8,134 nucleotides of DNA from assembly GCA_012512865.1 (NCBI GenBank), contig JAAZDH010000056.1, positions 1-8,134 on the forward strand. The letters run 5' to 3'. A program made the position numbers and the translations under genes. This document shows positions 1 to 6,198 of the stretch, piece by piece. This DNA is from Clostridiaceae bacterium. Lineage in GTDB: Bacteria; Bacillota; Clostridia; Acetivibrionales; DUMC01. The notes beneath the pieces were generated by a model that was given only the letters and a program-made list of their open reading frames with translations, was not told where the DNA came from and made no database searches. Every line of letters starts with the position of its first letter. Positions within the stretch are counted from its first letter, which is position 1.

Positions 1-143
1 CATGGGATCAGGAGCGCGTTAGGATCCCGGTTACTCCCGAACAGATTATAAATGAGGTACAAGATGCATGGGATGCGCTCCCAACTGCGCTAATGCCCCA
101 CGCATTCATAACACTTATAATAATAATTATTATTAACTATTAG
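1..143 (+). CDS. 3' end of an unidentified protein gene (5' end outside window)
   Basis: Reading from base 3, an open frame enters from the left edge and ends at TAG 141-143. The first 38 or so codons look coding: the fragment starts WDQERVRIPVTPEQ and continues with EVQDAWDALPTALMPHAF. The last residues are a run of isoleucines (ITL then six I, NY) encoded by a TAA/ATT-type trinucleotide tract, so the natural stop may have been lost or the tail may be a recent extension into AT-rich spacer. I do not recognise the family. The terminal AWDALP-like segment loosely recalls C-termini of some DDE transposases, but this is a weak impression and no insertion-sequence ends are visible. It converges on the HEPN gene, 117 bp away. 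Confidence 0.45.
   Translation, partial: WDQERVRIPVTPEQIINEVQDAWDALPTALMPHAFITLIIIIIINY
118..135. repeat. 18-bp perfect A/T palindrome (TAATAATAA/TTATTATTA)
   Basis: The sequence TAATAATAATTATTATTA is a perfect inverted repeat with no loop, centred between 126 and 127. It overlaps the poly-isoleucine tail of the truncated left-edge frame. It contains no G or C, so it would make only a weak RNA hairpin. It lies in the convergent spacer between the left gene and the HEPN gene. The rest of the spacer (144-260) is AT-rich; I see no tRNA, strong terminator or credible gene in it. Confidence 0.6.
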
Positions 144-260
144 CAATATCCATTGCAAGAAATTCTTATAAAGTATCCTTTCCATTAAATTATATTACAC
201 GAAAAATTGCCTAAAATCAAGTATAAAAATGTAAGCAATGTACATATGACTGCACGCGTG

Positions 261-647
261 TTATGCTGCCAGGTTTCTGCAGCATGAGAATATTTCCCTG
301 GCATAGTCCAATGCTTTCTCAGCCATTTCAATGCCGGGATCCTCCATCTTCATCCCGGGGGTTGCAAAAGGGTACCTTGTAGGAATATAAAACTGGTTTA
401 GCATCCTTGCCGCAGTCAAAATATTCTTAAACGACCTGTCATACCTGGCGCACAAATTGGTTAAGTCTACCAGGTTGTGTGTTCTTGGCGGATTAAGCTT
501 TTTGCTGACTAAAAAAGCTTTCAATGCTTTTTCCGAGGCCTGGTGCGCAAAGAAACATACTATGTTGTATTTGCCTGCCTTCAGCATGATTTCTGCCGAA
601 TCAATATCGTCAGCTGAAAAATCAAACCATTTTTCTTCCTCTTTCAT
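261..647 (-). CDS. HEPN-domain protein (partner of MNT nucleotidyltransferase)
   Basis: This 128-residue, mostly helical protein fits the COG2250-type HEPN family. Visible hallmarks are HQASEKALKA (35-44), the THNLVDL segment (56-62) and NQFYIPTRYP (84-93). HEPN proteins paired with minimal nucleotidyltransferases form type VII-like toxin-antitoxin or related two-component modules, in which the HEPN partner can be an RNase toxin and the MNT partner can inactivate it by AMP transfer. I see no Rx4-6H catalytic motif here: no histidine follows R91 at the expected distance, so RNase activity is doubtful. The ATG lies inside the end of the MNT gene (26-nt overlap) and is preceded by GGGAAGG with 6 nt spacing, so translation is coupled to the upstream gene. 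Family assignment is confident; toxin function is inference. Confidence 0.88.
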   Translation of the reverse strand: MKEEEKWFDFSADDIDSAEIMLKAGKYNIVCFFAHQASEKALKAFLVSKKLNPPRTHNLVDLTNLCARYDRSFKNILTAARMLNQFYIPTRYPFATPGMKMEDPGIEMAEKALDYAREIFSCCRNLAA

Positions 648-957
648 ATATGACCTTCCCTTTTTTTTCTACCTCTTCTATGTAAAATATGCTCTTTTCC
701 ACCGACTTCATCTCTTCCGGGGTGTAAACAATAATATCGGCAGCCATTTCAGGTTTCGTTATTTCCACCACCTCTTCAAGCCTCTTGTAAAAAGGCTTGC
801 CCGTGTCCTTTACAATAATAAGGTCGATATCCGCCCACTCTTTTTCTTCATTCCTTGCAAAGGAACCGAATAATATGATTTTCTCGGCCTTGTATTCATC
901 GATTAGGATTTTTACAATCCGTTCAAGCTCCTTGCTTAGTTCTTCCGACCTTTTCAT
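622..957 (-). CDS. MNT-type minimal nucleotidyltransferase
   Basis: This is a small polymerase-beta superfamily nucleotidyltransferase (about 111 residues). The signature GSFAR (G31, S32), then D43-I-D45, then a third acidic residue D74 in ADIIVYT, gives the complete GS-x10-DxD plus Asp metal-binding set, so the enzyme should be active. In characterised MNT-HEPN pairs the MNT protein transfers AMP to the HEPN partner and neutralises it; that role is inferred here from adjacency. Start choice: ATG at 957 has AGAGG 8 nt upstream, whereas the in-frame ATG at 975 (six residues longer) has no Shine-Dalgarno sequence. The gene lies 27 nt after the DUF503 stop and overlaps the HEPN gene by 26 nt, so the three form one transcription unit. 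Confidence 0.88.
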   Translation of the reverse strand: MKRSEELSKELERIVKILIDEYKAEKIILFGSFARNEEKEWADIDLIIVKDTGKPFYKRLEEVVEITKPEMAADIIVYTPEEMKSVEKSIFYIEEVEKKGKVIYERGRKMV

Positions 958-984
958 CCAGGATACCTCTTTCATCCAGTTTCA

Positions 985-1281
985 TCATGTCGAGTTGATA
1001 TGGATTTTTTCAGTGCTGTAGTCAACTATCTCAATTCTTCCGTCATTTTCTATAAACCTTATTATTTCTTCAATCATCCTGTCAACATGGGCACTATCAT
1101 TTGATATGCAGGCTACCCCGAGTACTGCACTTTTCCATGCATCATTCATTCCGACTTCGGCAATGGATGCATTATACCTTGCCTTGACCCTGTCAATTAT
1201 GCTTTTGATCACGCTTCTTTTATCTTTCAGCGAGAATACATCATACAATGTCAAACACACCTTGCATATTCCAATAACCAA
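985..1281 (-). CDS. DUF503 family protein (YlxP-like)
   Basis: The product is about 98 residues if started at TTG 1281. Family features are the start VIGICKVCL, FSLKDKR (16-22), a middle segment ASIAEVGMNDAWKSAVLGVA and the following SNDSAHVDR. DUF503 proteins are small alpha-beta proteins of unknown biochemical role, often found near rbfA/infB in Firmicutes; here the neighbour is a MNT-HEPN pair instead. Start choice: an ATG exists at 1323 but has no ribosome binding site and would add 14 residues (ending GLAGGDVRV) absent from typical relatives. A GGCAGGAGGAG sequence lies inside that extension and points to a start near 1281, although the spacing to TTG (11-13 nt) is a little long. The gene ends with a double TGA TGA. 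Confidence 0.85.
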   Translation of the reverse strand: MVIGICKVCLTLYDVFSLKDKRSVIKSIIDRVKARYNASIAEVGMNDAWKSAVLGVACISNDSAHVDRMIEEIIRFIENDGRIEIVDYSTEKIHINST

Positions 1282-1343
1282 TACCCTGACATCTCCTCCT
1301 GCCAGACCAGGTGCAATCACCATGTATCTATCACCATATATCT

Positions 1344-1372
1344 ATTATAACCGCAACAAATGATTTTAACAA
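1344..1372 (-). promoter_or_regulatory. Sigma-A-type promoter for the DUF503-MNT-HEPN unit
   Basis: On the minus strand, TTGTTA (1372-1367) is followed by exactly 17 bp and then a perfect TATAAT (1349-1344). Transcription would start near 1337 and give a leader of about 55 nt before the TTG start at 1281. Position, spacing and the consensus -10 box support it; no binding or start-site data are available. Confidence 0.65.
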
Positions 1373-1382
1373 GTTAATACAT

Positions 1383-1438
1383 CCGGCCTGCCATACTGCC
1401 ATCCAGCCATCCAGCCATCCCGCCATCCCACCACTTCC
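1383..1438. repeat. 8-bp degenerate tandem repeat (CCATCCAG type), 7 units
   Basis: Seven consecutive octamers run in register: CCGGCCTG, CCATACTG, CCATCCAG, CCATCCAG, CCATCCCG, CCATCCCA, CCACTTCC. Two are identical and the others differ at one to four positions. The array sits between the divergent promoters of the DUF503 unit and rpe. The strand asymmetry (C-rich on plus, G-rich GGATGG on minus) stands out from the AT-rich surroundings. Confidence 0.8.
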
Positions 1439-1475
1439 CGGTGTCCAAAAACATAATTGCTATACGCAAGCTAAA

Positions 1476-1519
1476 ATGCTATACTTATGCTGTACTTGCG
1501 CCATACTCATGATATGCAT
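1476..1519. repeat. 11-bp degenerate tandem repeat, 4 units
   Basis: Units are ATGCTATACTT, ATGCTGTACTT, GCGCCATACTC and ATGATATGCAT, head to tail. The first two differ at one position and the later ones decay. A related ATTGCTATACG lies just upstream at 1456-1466, out of register. The array lies about 25 bp upstream of the duplicated -10 box of rpe. Confidence 0.6.
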
Positions 1520-1544
1520 GTTTTGGGTCGCAGCACAAAGCCGG

Positions 1545-1564
1545 CTTGTATAATCTTGTATAAT
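1545..1564 (+). promoter_or_regulatory. Perfect tandem duplication of a -10 box upstream of rpe
   Basis: CTTGTATAAT occurs twice in direct succession (1545-1554 and 1555-1564), so two consensus TATAAT hexamers (1549-1554 and 1559-1564) lie exactly 10 bp apart on the same helix face. No good -35 hexamer is visible at 16-18 bp from either one; TTGGGT at 1523 is 20 bp from the first. The first box predicts a start near 1561; the second predicts one near 1571, right at the AGGAG ribosome binding site. Promoter function is likely but unproven. Confidence 0.5.
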
Positions 1565-1586
1565 TATTACAGGAGCGTGTTTTACG

Positions 1587-2252
1587 ATGATAAAAATTGC
1601 ACCATCCATCCTGGCATCGGATTTTTCCAGGTTGGGCGAAGAAATAAAAAAAGTGGAGGATGCCGGTGCTGACATGATACATGTTGATGTAATGGACGGG
1701 CATTTTGTTCCCAACATTACAATAGGCCCCCCTGTGGTGAAATGCCTCAGGTCGGTTACGAAGCTTCCTCTTGACGTTCACCTGATGATAACGGGACCTG
1801 ATAAATATATTAACGATTTTGCAGATGCAGGAGCTGATATATTGTGTGTCCACGTGGAATGCTGCTGGCACCTTAACCGTACCATCCAGGCAATAAAGCA
1901 AAGGGGTATTAAAGCCGCGGTTGCGTTAAACCCTGCAACATCCCTTTCCACGCTGGACTGGGTATTGCAGGACGTGGATATGGTTCTTATAATGACTGTC
2001 AACCCTGGCTTTGGCGGCCAGGCCTACATTGAATCATGTACCGAAAAAATAAGGCAGCTGCGAAGAATTGTCAATGAAAGATATCTCCACATTGACATAG
2101 AAGTGGACGGAGGTATAGGGCTTGACAATATCCGCAAGGTCACGGAAGCGGGGGCAAATGTTATCGTGGCAGGCTCTACTATATATAATGCGCCCGATAC
2201 GAAGAAAATCATTGCCGACTTGAGAAAATTTGCATTTAACAAAAATGTTTGA
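1587..2252 (+). CDS. rpe: Ribulose-phosphate 3-epimerase
   Basis: This cytoplasmic TIM-barrel enzyme interconverts D-ribulose 5-phosphate and D-xylulose 5-phosphate in the non-oxidative pentose phosphate pathway. The 221-residue length is normal. All key motifs are present: APSILASDF (5-13, with S7), HVDVMDGHFVPN (metal ligands H32 and D34), DVHLMI (63-68, with H65), VNPGFGGQ (138-145, phosphate-binding loop), EVDGGI (catalytic D174) and the AGS phosphate loop (195-197). AGGAG at 1571-1575 precedes the ATG by 11 nt. In many Firmicutes rpe directly follows rsgA on the same strand; here it is on the opposite strand about 4 kb away from rsgA with its own promoter region. A divergent DUF503 unit lies upstream and thiN follows 132 bp downstream. 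Confidence 0.97.
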   Translation: MIKIAPSILASDFSRLGEEIKKVEDAGADMIHVDVMDGHFVPNITIGPPVVKCLRSVTKLPLDVHLMITGPDKYINDFADAGADILCVHVECCWHLNRTIQAIKQRGIKAAVALNPATSLSTLDWVLQDVDMVLIMTVNPGFGGQAYIESCTEKIRQLRRIVNERYLHIDIEVDGGIGLDNIRKVTEAGANVIVAGSTIYNAPDTKKIIADLRKFAFNKNV

Positions 2253-2267
2253 CTTAAACAAGAAGAT

Positions 2268-2357
2268 ATGACTTAAAGATGTATAATACAAGGATATAGA
2301 ATACAAAGACGCAGAATACATGGATGTAGAATACAAGAATGCAGAATACGGTGGAAC
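2268..2357 (+). repeat. 15-bp tandem repeat between rpe and thiN, 6 units
   Basis: Units in exact 15-bp register start at 2268, 2283, 2298, 2313, 2328 and 2343. Examples are AGAATACAAAGACGC, AGAATACATGGATGT and AGAATACAAGAATGC; the outer units are more diverged. It fills most of the rpe-thiN gap. Because 15 is a multiple of three, one plus-strand frame reads as a pentapeptide repeat (YKDIE, YKDAE, YMDVE, YKNAE, YGGTR). That frame ends at TGA 2386-2388, overlapping the thiN ATG. No TPP riboswitch or terminator is seen in this gap. Confidence 0.85.
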
Positions 2358-2384
2358 ACGGCAAAATACAGGAATGGATGAAAT

Positions 2385-3023
2385 ATGACAGGATTAATCG
2401 TCTGCAACGGTGAGATTAAGGATTATTCTTATTACAAGAGCTGCTTTGAAAAGGCCGATCTTGTGATATGCACGGACGGCGCGGTTCGCCACATGTCAAG
2501 GTTCGGGATTATCCCCCACGTCCTGCTGGGCGACTTTGACTCCATTACCCCGGCCGAATACGGTTATTTCCTGGAACAGGGAGTGAAAATAAAGAAGTTT
2601 CCCGTGGAAAAAGACAAGACGGATACGGAGCTTGCAGTCGAATACGCGCTGGAGGAGGAATGTAACGAAATAATCCTCATCGGCGCCATGGGAACCAGGA
2701 TTGACCACACCCTTTCCAATATATTCCTGCTCGAGAGGATAGTTGAAAGGGGCGCCCGCGGCTGGATTATTGATGAATACAACAAGGTAACCCTTATAAA
2801 AAACAGCAGCATCACGCTTGAAAAAAAACACGATGAATTTGTTTCCCTCCTGCCCCTCCACAGGGAGGCAGGAGGTATTTCCACCAAGGGCCTTTACTAC
2901 CCCCTGGATAACGACAGGTTAACAGCAAGCACTTCCAGGGGAATAAGCAATGAATTCGTTGAAAACACTGCCCAAATCACCGTAAAAGAAGGGTGGTTGC
3001 TTATCATAAAAAGCAGGGATTAA
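2385..3023 (+). CDS. thiN: Thiamine pyrophosphokinase
   Basis: The enzyme transfers pyrophosphate from ATP to thiamine, giving thiamine diphosphate, the cofactor of transketolase and pyruvate dehydrogenase; this links it to the pentose phosphate enzyme encoded just upstream. At 212 residues it is the usual size for the bacterial family. Visible motifs are CTDGA (29-33), LGDFDS (48-53), KDKTDTELA (76-84), GAMGTRIDHTLSN (100-112) and the C-terminal STSRGISNE (182-190), which contributes to the thiamine site. The ribosome binding site is weak (only AGGA about 11 nt before ATG). The start instead overlaps, as ATGA, the stop of a short in-frame-repeat ORF, so translation coupling is possible. It converges with the aminotransferase gene, leaving 17 bp between stop codons and no clear terminator. 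Confidence 0.95.
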   Translation: MTGLIVCNGEIKDYSYYKSCFEKADLVICTDGAVRHMSRFGIIPHVLLGDFDSITPAEYGYFLEQGVKIKKFPVEKDKTDTELAVEYALEEECNEIILIGAMGTRIDHTLSNIFLLERIVERGARGWIIDEYNKVTLIKNSSITLEKKHDEFVSLLPLHREAGGISTKGLYYPLDNDRLTASTSRGISNEFVENTAQITVKEGWLLIIKSRD

Positions 3024-3040
3024 CGGTTTTTCCACCAGGC

Positions 3041-4219
3041 TCAGAATTCCTTCGCCAAGGCTTCAAAGGCAGGCAGCGAATTCCCTATCATTTCAATGCT
3101 CACACAGTAAGAGAGCCTGAAATGCCCGGGCCATCCGAATCCTGACCCCGGAACTATGAGAAGGTTATATTTTAACGCCCTCCTGGCAAATTCCACGTCA
3201 TCGTCAATCAAGGCTTTCGGGAAAAGGTAAAAAGCCCCCTGGGGTTTCACGCATGAGAATCCGAGCTTTACAAGGTGGTTATAAAGGATATCCCTTCTTT
3301 TCCTGTAATACCCGATGTCCACCTTTTCCTCCAGTGAACCTGCAACAACCTTCTGGAAAAGGGCAGGGGCATTTACAAATCCAAGGGTGCGGTTCGAGAA
3401 AACAAGGCCGTCCACGAGCAAGCCCGCATCCTCGATATCACTGCCAACGGCTATGTAGCCAATTCGTTCACCCGGAAGGGCAAGGGATTTGCTGAATGAA
3501 TTTATCGTAATCGAGTTTTTGAATATTGCCGGTATGCTGGGCAGCTTAACGTCGTCGTATATAATCTTGTCATAAGGTTCGTCAGCCACGACACAAATCT
3601 GCGTACCGTATTCCTTTTCCTTTTTCCCTATAATTTCCGCCATCCTTGCAAGTATGCTTTCATTATAGACAACACCCGTGGGGTTGTTGGGAGAATTTAT
3701 GAGGACAGCCTTTGTCAGCGGGTTGAGATGCCTTTCGAAAAGCTCAAGGTCCGGCTGGAATGTATCTTTATCCACCGGTACAATAACAGGTTTTCCCCCG
3801 TGGTTGTCTATGTAAAAAAGGTATTCTGCAAAGTAAGGAGAAAACACGATAACTTCCTCGCCGGGATTGATAATGGTTTTAAACACCACGTTCAAGCCTC
3901 CTGCCGCCCCGCAGGTCATAACAATATTCTCCGGCTTCATTTGTACTCCTTTTTCCTTTTGGAAATACTCCGCCACTTTCTCCCTCACGCTGTAGTAGCC
4001 TGCATTGCTCATGTAGCGGTGAATGCCTTGTTCGCCGCTTAAAACAATATCTTTCAGTTTCCCCTTTACCGCCGCCGGGGGCTCCACTTCTGGATTGCCC
4101 AGGCTGAAATCGTATACCTTGTCTGCTCCATGAATTTTCCTGAGCTTTTCCCCTTCCTCGAACATCGCCCTTATCCAGGATGATCTTCCAAGATTTTTTG
4201 CGATTTTTTCCGATAACAT
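3041..4219 (-). CDS. PLP-dependent class I/II aminotransferase, substrate unknown
   Basis: This 392-residue fold-type I aminotransferase is of the aspartate aminotransferase-like COG0436 group. Residues visible are the N-terminal DFSLGNPEVEPP (37-48), NSPNNPTG (175-182, PLP O3' Asn region), DEPY (213-216, Asp pairing with the PLP ring nitrogen and the Tyr), SFSKSLALPGERIGY (K244 the Schiff-base lysine), and FRLSYC with R368 binding the substrate carboxylate. The enzyme should be active and cytoplasmic; which amino acid it uses cannot be told from sequence. GAGGG lies 8 nt before the ATG. It starts 36 nt after the rqcH stop on the same strand and is probably the last gene of the kinase-rsgA-rqcH unit, an unusual place for an amino-acid enzyme. 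Confidence 0.93.
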   Translation of the reverse strand: MLSEKIAKNLGRSSWIRAMFEEGEKLRKIHGADKVYDFSLGNPEVEPPAAVKGKLKDIVLSGEQGIHRYMSNAGYYSVREKVAEYFQKEKGVQMKPENIVMTCGAAGGLNVVFKTIINPGEEVIVFSPYFAEYLFYIDNHGGKPVIVPVDKDTFQPDLELFERHLNPLTKAVLINSPNNPTGVVYNESILARMAEIIGKKEKEYGTQICVVADEPYDKIIYDDVKLPSIPAIFKNSITINSFSKSLALPGERIGYIAVGSDIEDAGLLVDGLVFSNRTLGFVNAPALFQKVVAGSLEEKVDIGYYRKRRDILYNHLVKLGFSCVKPQGAFYLFPKALIDDDVEFARRALKYNLLIVPGSGFGWPGHFRLSYCVSIEMIGNSLPAFEALAKEF

Positions 4220-4255
4220 TTTGCTTTCCCTCTTTCATCAGCGTTTTATTCTATA

Positions 4256-6193
4256 TTACTCTATTTTCAACCTTTTTACCAGGTTTTCGTCCGGTGTTAC
4301 AAACAAGGTCTTGTAATTCTCGTATATCACCATGCCCGGCTTAGCCCCGCTCATCTTCTTAACATGCTTTGTAAGGGTATAGTCAACCGGCACATTTGAC
4401 GACCTGGAAGCCTTGCTGTGCCATGCCGCTATGTTTGCAGCCTCTACCAGGGTGGCATCCGTCACCTCCCGTTTTTTGCTTTTAATTATCGTGTGAGAAC
4501 CCGGTATGTTTTTCACATGCAGCCATACATCCTCTTGCCCTGCAAACTTGAATGTAAGAAAATCATTCTGCTTGTTGTTCTTTCCAACGTATATGTCAAA
4601 CCCGTCTGAAGACCTGAATTTATAAGGCCTGAAAAATGCCCCGGGTAATTCCCCGGTTTTTTTCCTCCCTGGATGATCTTTTCTTGAACTTGCCGTAATA
4701 TAGCCCTGCTCAACCAACTCTTCCCTGATTTCCTCGATATCTTCAAGGGAACTGCAATTGCCGAGAAGATGGAGCACGCTTTCCAGGTAGTCAATCTCCC
4801 CCCTTGTATCTTCAACCTGCTTTACCGTGTTATGATAAGTGCTCTTTGCCTTGTTATAACGTTTAAAGTATATTTGTGCATTCTCCTGGGGGGACCTGTT
4901 CTCGTCCAGTTCAATCTCAACAAGTTTCCCCTCCGGGCTGTAATAATTGGGCAAAGATACCTTTTTTGCCTTGGCCGGTACTGAATGTATATAGGCCGTG
5001 ATAAGCTCACCGTACAGCCTGAGCTTATCCATGTCTGCAGCTTCCCTTAATACTTCCTGCTGTATTGCAAGCTTTTTTACGCACCTTTCCAGGTTTGCAT
5101 TAATAACTTTTTCCAGGCTGCTTTTCTTTTGCCCGAATTTTTCCCAAAAATCCCTTTCGGAATAAAACCTGTCCAGTACAAGGCTCATGGAATCAAAAAA
5201 CTTGATTCGCAAATCGCCGGAATCCTGCCAAACCGGCAAACAGTGAAAATCAACGGTGTTTCCGGTAACCACGAAGCCAGCGGCAAAACCGCGGGAACGG
5301 TTTTCCCGGCTCGCATCAGCCAAGCCATGTAGGTAGTCCTCCTCAAAACCAGGATGACGGTTCTCCTGGTTTGCAAAGCCGGGAGAATCATATCCCTGCT
5401 TCACCATAAACGGCTTGTAATCCCTTTTTTTTATTGCGCCAATCACCCTGCAAAGCACGTCCTTCAGCCTGGCAACAAGGGATTCATCGGCTATAACATC
5501 CCCTACCCGGGTCCCGTCATCGATACCTGCAACAAGGCATATGTTCCTGCATAAAAAAGGGCTGAACCCTTTTATATTATTCAACAGGTACTTTTCCATG
5601 CTCATATTGCCCCCGGACAGCTTCGCATTTTTTATAAAGCTTTCAATGTCCAGCTCAGCGGGGCTTGTCTTATCCTGTGACGGCGGCATCACGTATTCCC
5701 TCGCAGGCATTACCTCCCGGACCCTGCTCATCCCGCTGTCCACGTGCCTGATGGAATCTATAATCTTTCCATTTTCATTAACCAGGATGATATTGCTGTG
5801 GCGCCCCATTATTTCTATAATAATCTTTTTTATCGATATTTCACCCATCTCGTTTACCGACTCTACATCAATTGTAAATATTCTTTCAAAATCATTAATC
5901 CCGATACCCAGTATTTTGCTTCCCGACAAGTGCTTTCTTAAAAGCATGCAAAACACAGGAGGATTATACGGGTTCTCCCTGGAAGCGCCGCCCAGGTGAA
6001 TCCTTGGACAAGCAGGATTTGCACTGATTAACAGCTTAAATGTGGCTCCCCTTGACAGAACATGCAAAATGATTTCATCCTGCCCGGGTTGAAATATTTT
6101 AACAATCCTGCCGCCCGCCAGTTTCTTGTTCAATTCATGCGCCAGGCAATCTGAAATTATGCCTTCCAGCGGCTCAATAAACGCACCCCGCAT
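4256..6193 (-). CDS. rqcH: Ribosome quality control protein RqcH (NEMF/Rqc2 family)
   Basis: RqcH binds stalled 50S subunits carrying peptidyl-tRNA and recruits tRNA-Ala to add C-terminal alanine tails that mark the stalled chain for degradation. The 645-residue protein shows an N-terminal NFACT-N domain (about 7-200: GGRIVKIFQP, NPYNPPVFCMLLRKHL, EIMGRHSNIILV), a middle helical and coiled-coil region (about 340-500, with LYGELITA and EIREELVEQGYI) and the C-terminal NFACT-R domain (about 525-640: VGKNNKQNDFLT, WLHVKNIPGSH, PVDYT, GAKPGMV). The Asp-Arg pair important in Bacillus RqcH aligns with E103-R104, a conservative change. An extra low-complexity insert lies at about 265-307. No Shine-Dalgarno precedes ATG 6193, only 5 nt after the rsgA stop, so reinitiation is likely. 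Older annotations call this family fibronectin-binding protein. Confidence 0.95.
   Translation of the reverse strand: MRGAFIEPLEGIISDCLAHELNKKLAGGRIVKIFQPGQDEIILHVLSRGATFKLLISANPACPRIHLGGASRENPYNPPVFCMLLRKHLSGSKILGIGINDFERIFTIDVESVNEMGEISIKKIIIEIMGRHSNIILVNENGKIIDSIRHVDSGMSRVREVMPAREYVMPPSQDKTSPAELDIESFIKNAKLSGGNMSMEKYLLNNIKGFSPFLCRNICLVAGIDDGTRVGDVIADESLVARLKDVLCRVIGAIKKRDYKPFMVKQGYDSPGFANQENRHPGFEEDYLHGLADASRENRSRGFAAGFVVTGNTVDFHCLPVWQDSGDLRIKFFDSMSLVLDRFYSERDFWEKFGQKKSSLEKVINANLERCVKKLAIQQEVLREAADMDKLRLYGELITAYIHSVPAKAKKVSLPNYYSPEGKLVEIELDENRSPQENAQIYFKRYNKAKSTYHNTVKQVEDTRGEIDYLESVLHLLGNCSSLEDIEEIREELVEQGYITASSRKDHPGRKKTGELPGAFFRPYKFRSSDGFDIYVGKNNKQNDFLTFKFAGQEDVWLHVKNIPGSHTIIKSKKREVTDATLVEAANIAAWHSKASRSSNVPVDYTLTKHVKKMSGAKPGMVIYENYKTLFVTPDENLVKRLKIE
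5285..5374 (-). repeat. Intragenic imperfect duplication in rqcH, 60-bp period
   Basis: Bases 5345-5374 and 5285-5314 match at 21 of 30 positions with a 60-bp offset. In the protein this gives A274NQENRHPGF283 and A294SRENRSRGF303, which share A, E, N, R, G and F in register (20-residue period). Further GF pairs occur at 272-273 and 306-307. The segment sits in a loop where Bacillus RqcH is much shorter. Confidence 0.65.
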
Positions 6194-6198
6194 TAAAA

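Noticed and set aside
90..190. Minus-strand 31-codon ORF (starting MERILYKNF) in the AT-rich spacer, with an upstream TATAAT-like sequence
   Set aside because: No ribosome binding site, runs through the A/T palindrome and overlaps the left-edge frame; likely chance.
199..240. Possible terminator after the HEPN gene (ATTGC/GCAAT followed by T run)
   Set aside because: Five-base stem with a loop of more than 20 nt; too weak to annotate.
1485..1901. Minus-strand frame of about 138 codons across the rpe promoter and 5' end
   Set aside because: Antisense to the unambiguous rpe coding region, composition unlike a protein and no RBS.
2034..2336. Minus-strand frame of about 100 codons beginning MYSTSMYSASLYS
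   Set aside because: Its repetitive N-terminus is only the reverse reading of the 15-bp tandem array and the rest is antisense to rpe; no ribosome binding site.
2268..2357. CRISPR-like repeats
   Set aside because: Units are 15 bp head to tail with no unique spacers, degenerate, and no cas genes are present.
2253..2384. TPP riboswitch before thiN
   Set aside because: The gap is occupied by the tandem array; I see none of the conserved THI-box segments such as CTGAGA.
3024..3040. spoVM after thiN, as in Bacillus
   Set aside because: Only 17 bp separate thiN from the convergent gene and no SpoVM-like small ORF is present there.
3010..3075. Bidirectional terminator at the thiN/aminotransferase junction
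   Set aside because: Only a 5-bp A/T pairing around GGTTTTT and a 4-bp CCTT/AAGG stem are visible; neither is a convincing rho-independent terminator.
5541..5999. Plus-strand frame of about 150 codons with hydrophobic stretches
   Set aside because: Antisense to the conserved NFACT-N part of rqcH; no supporting signals.
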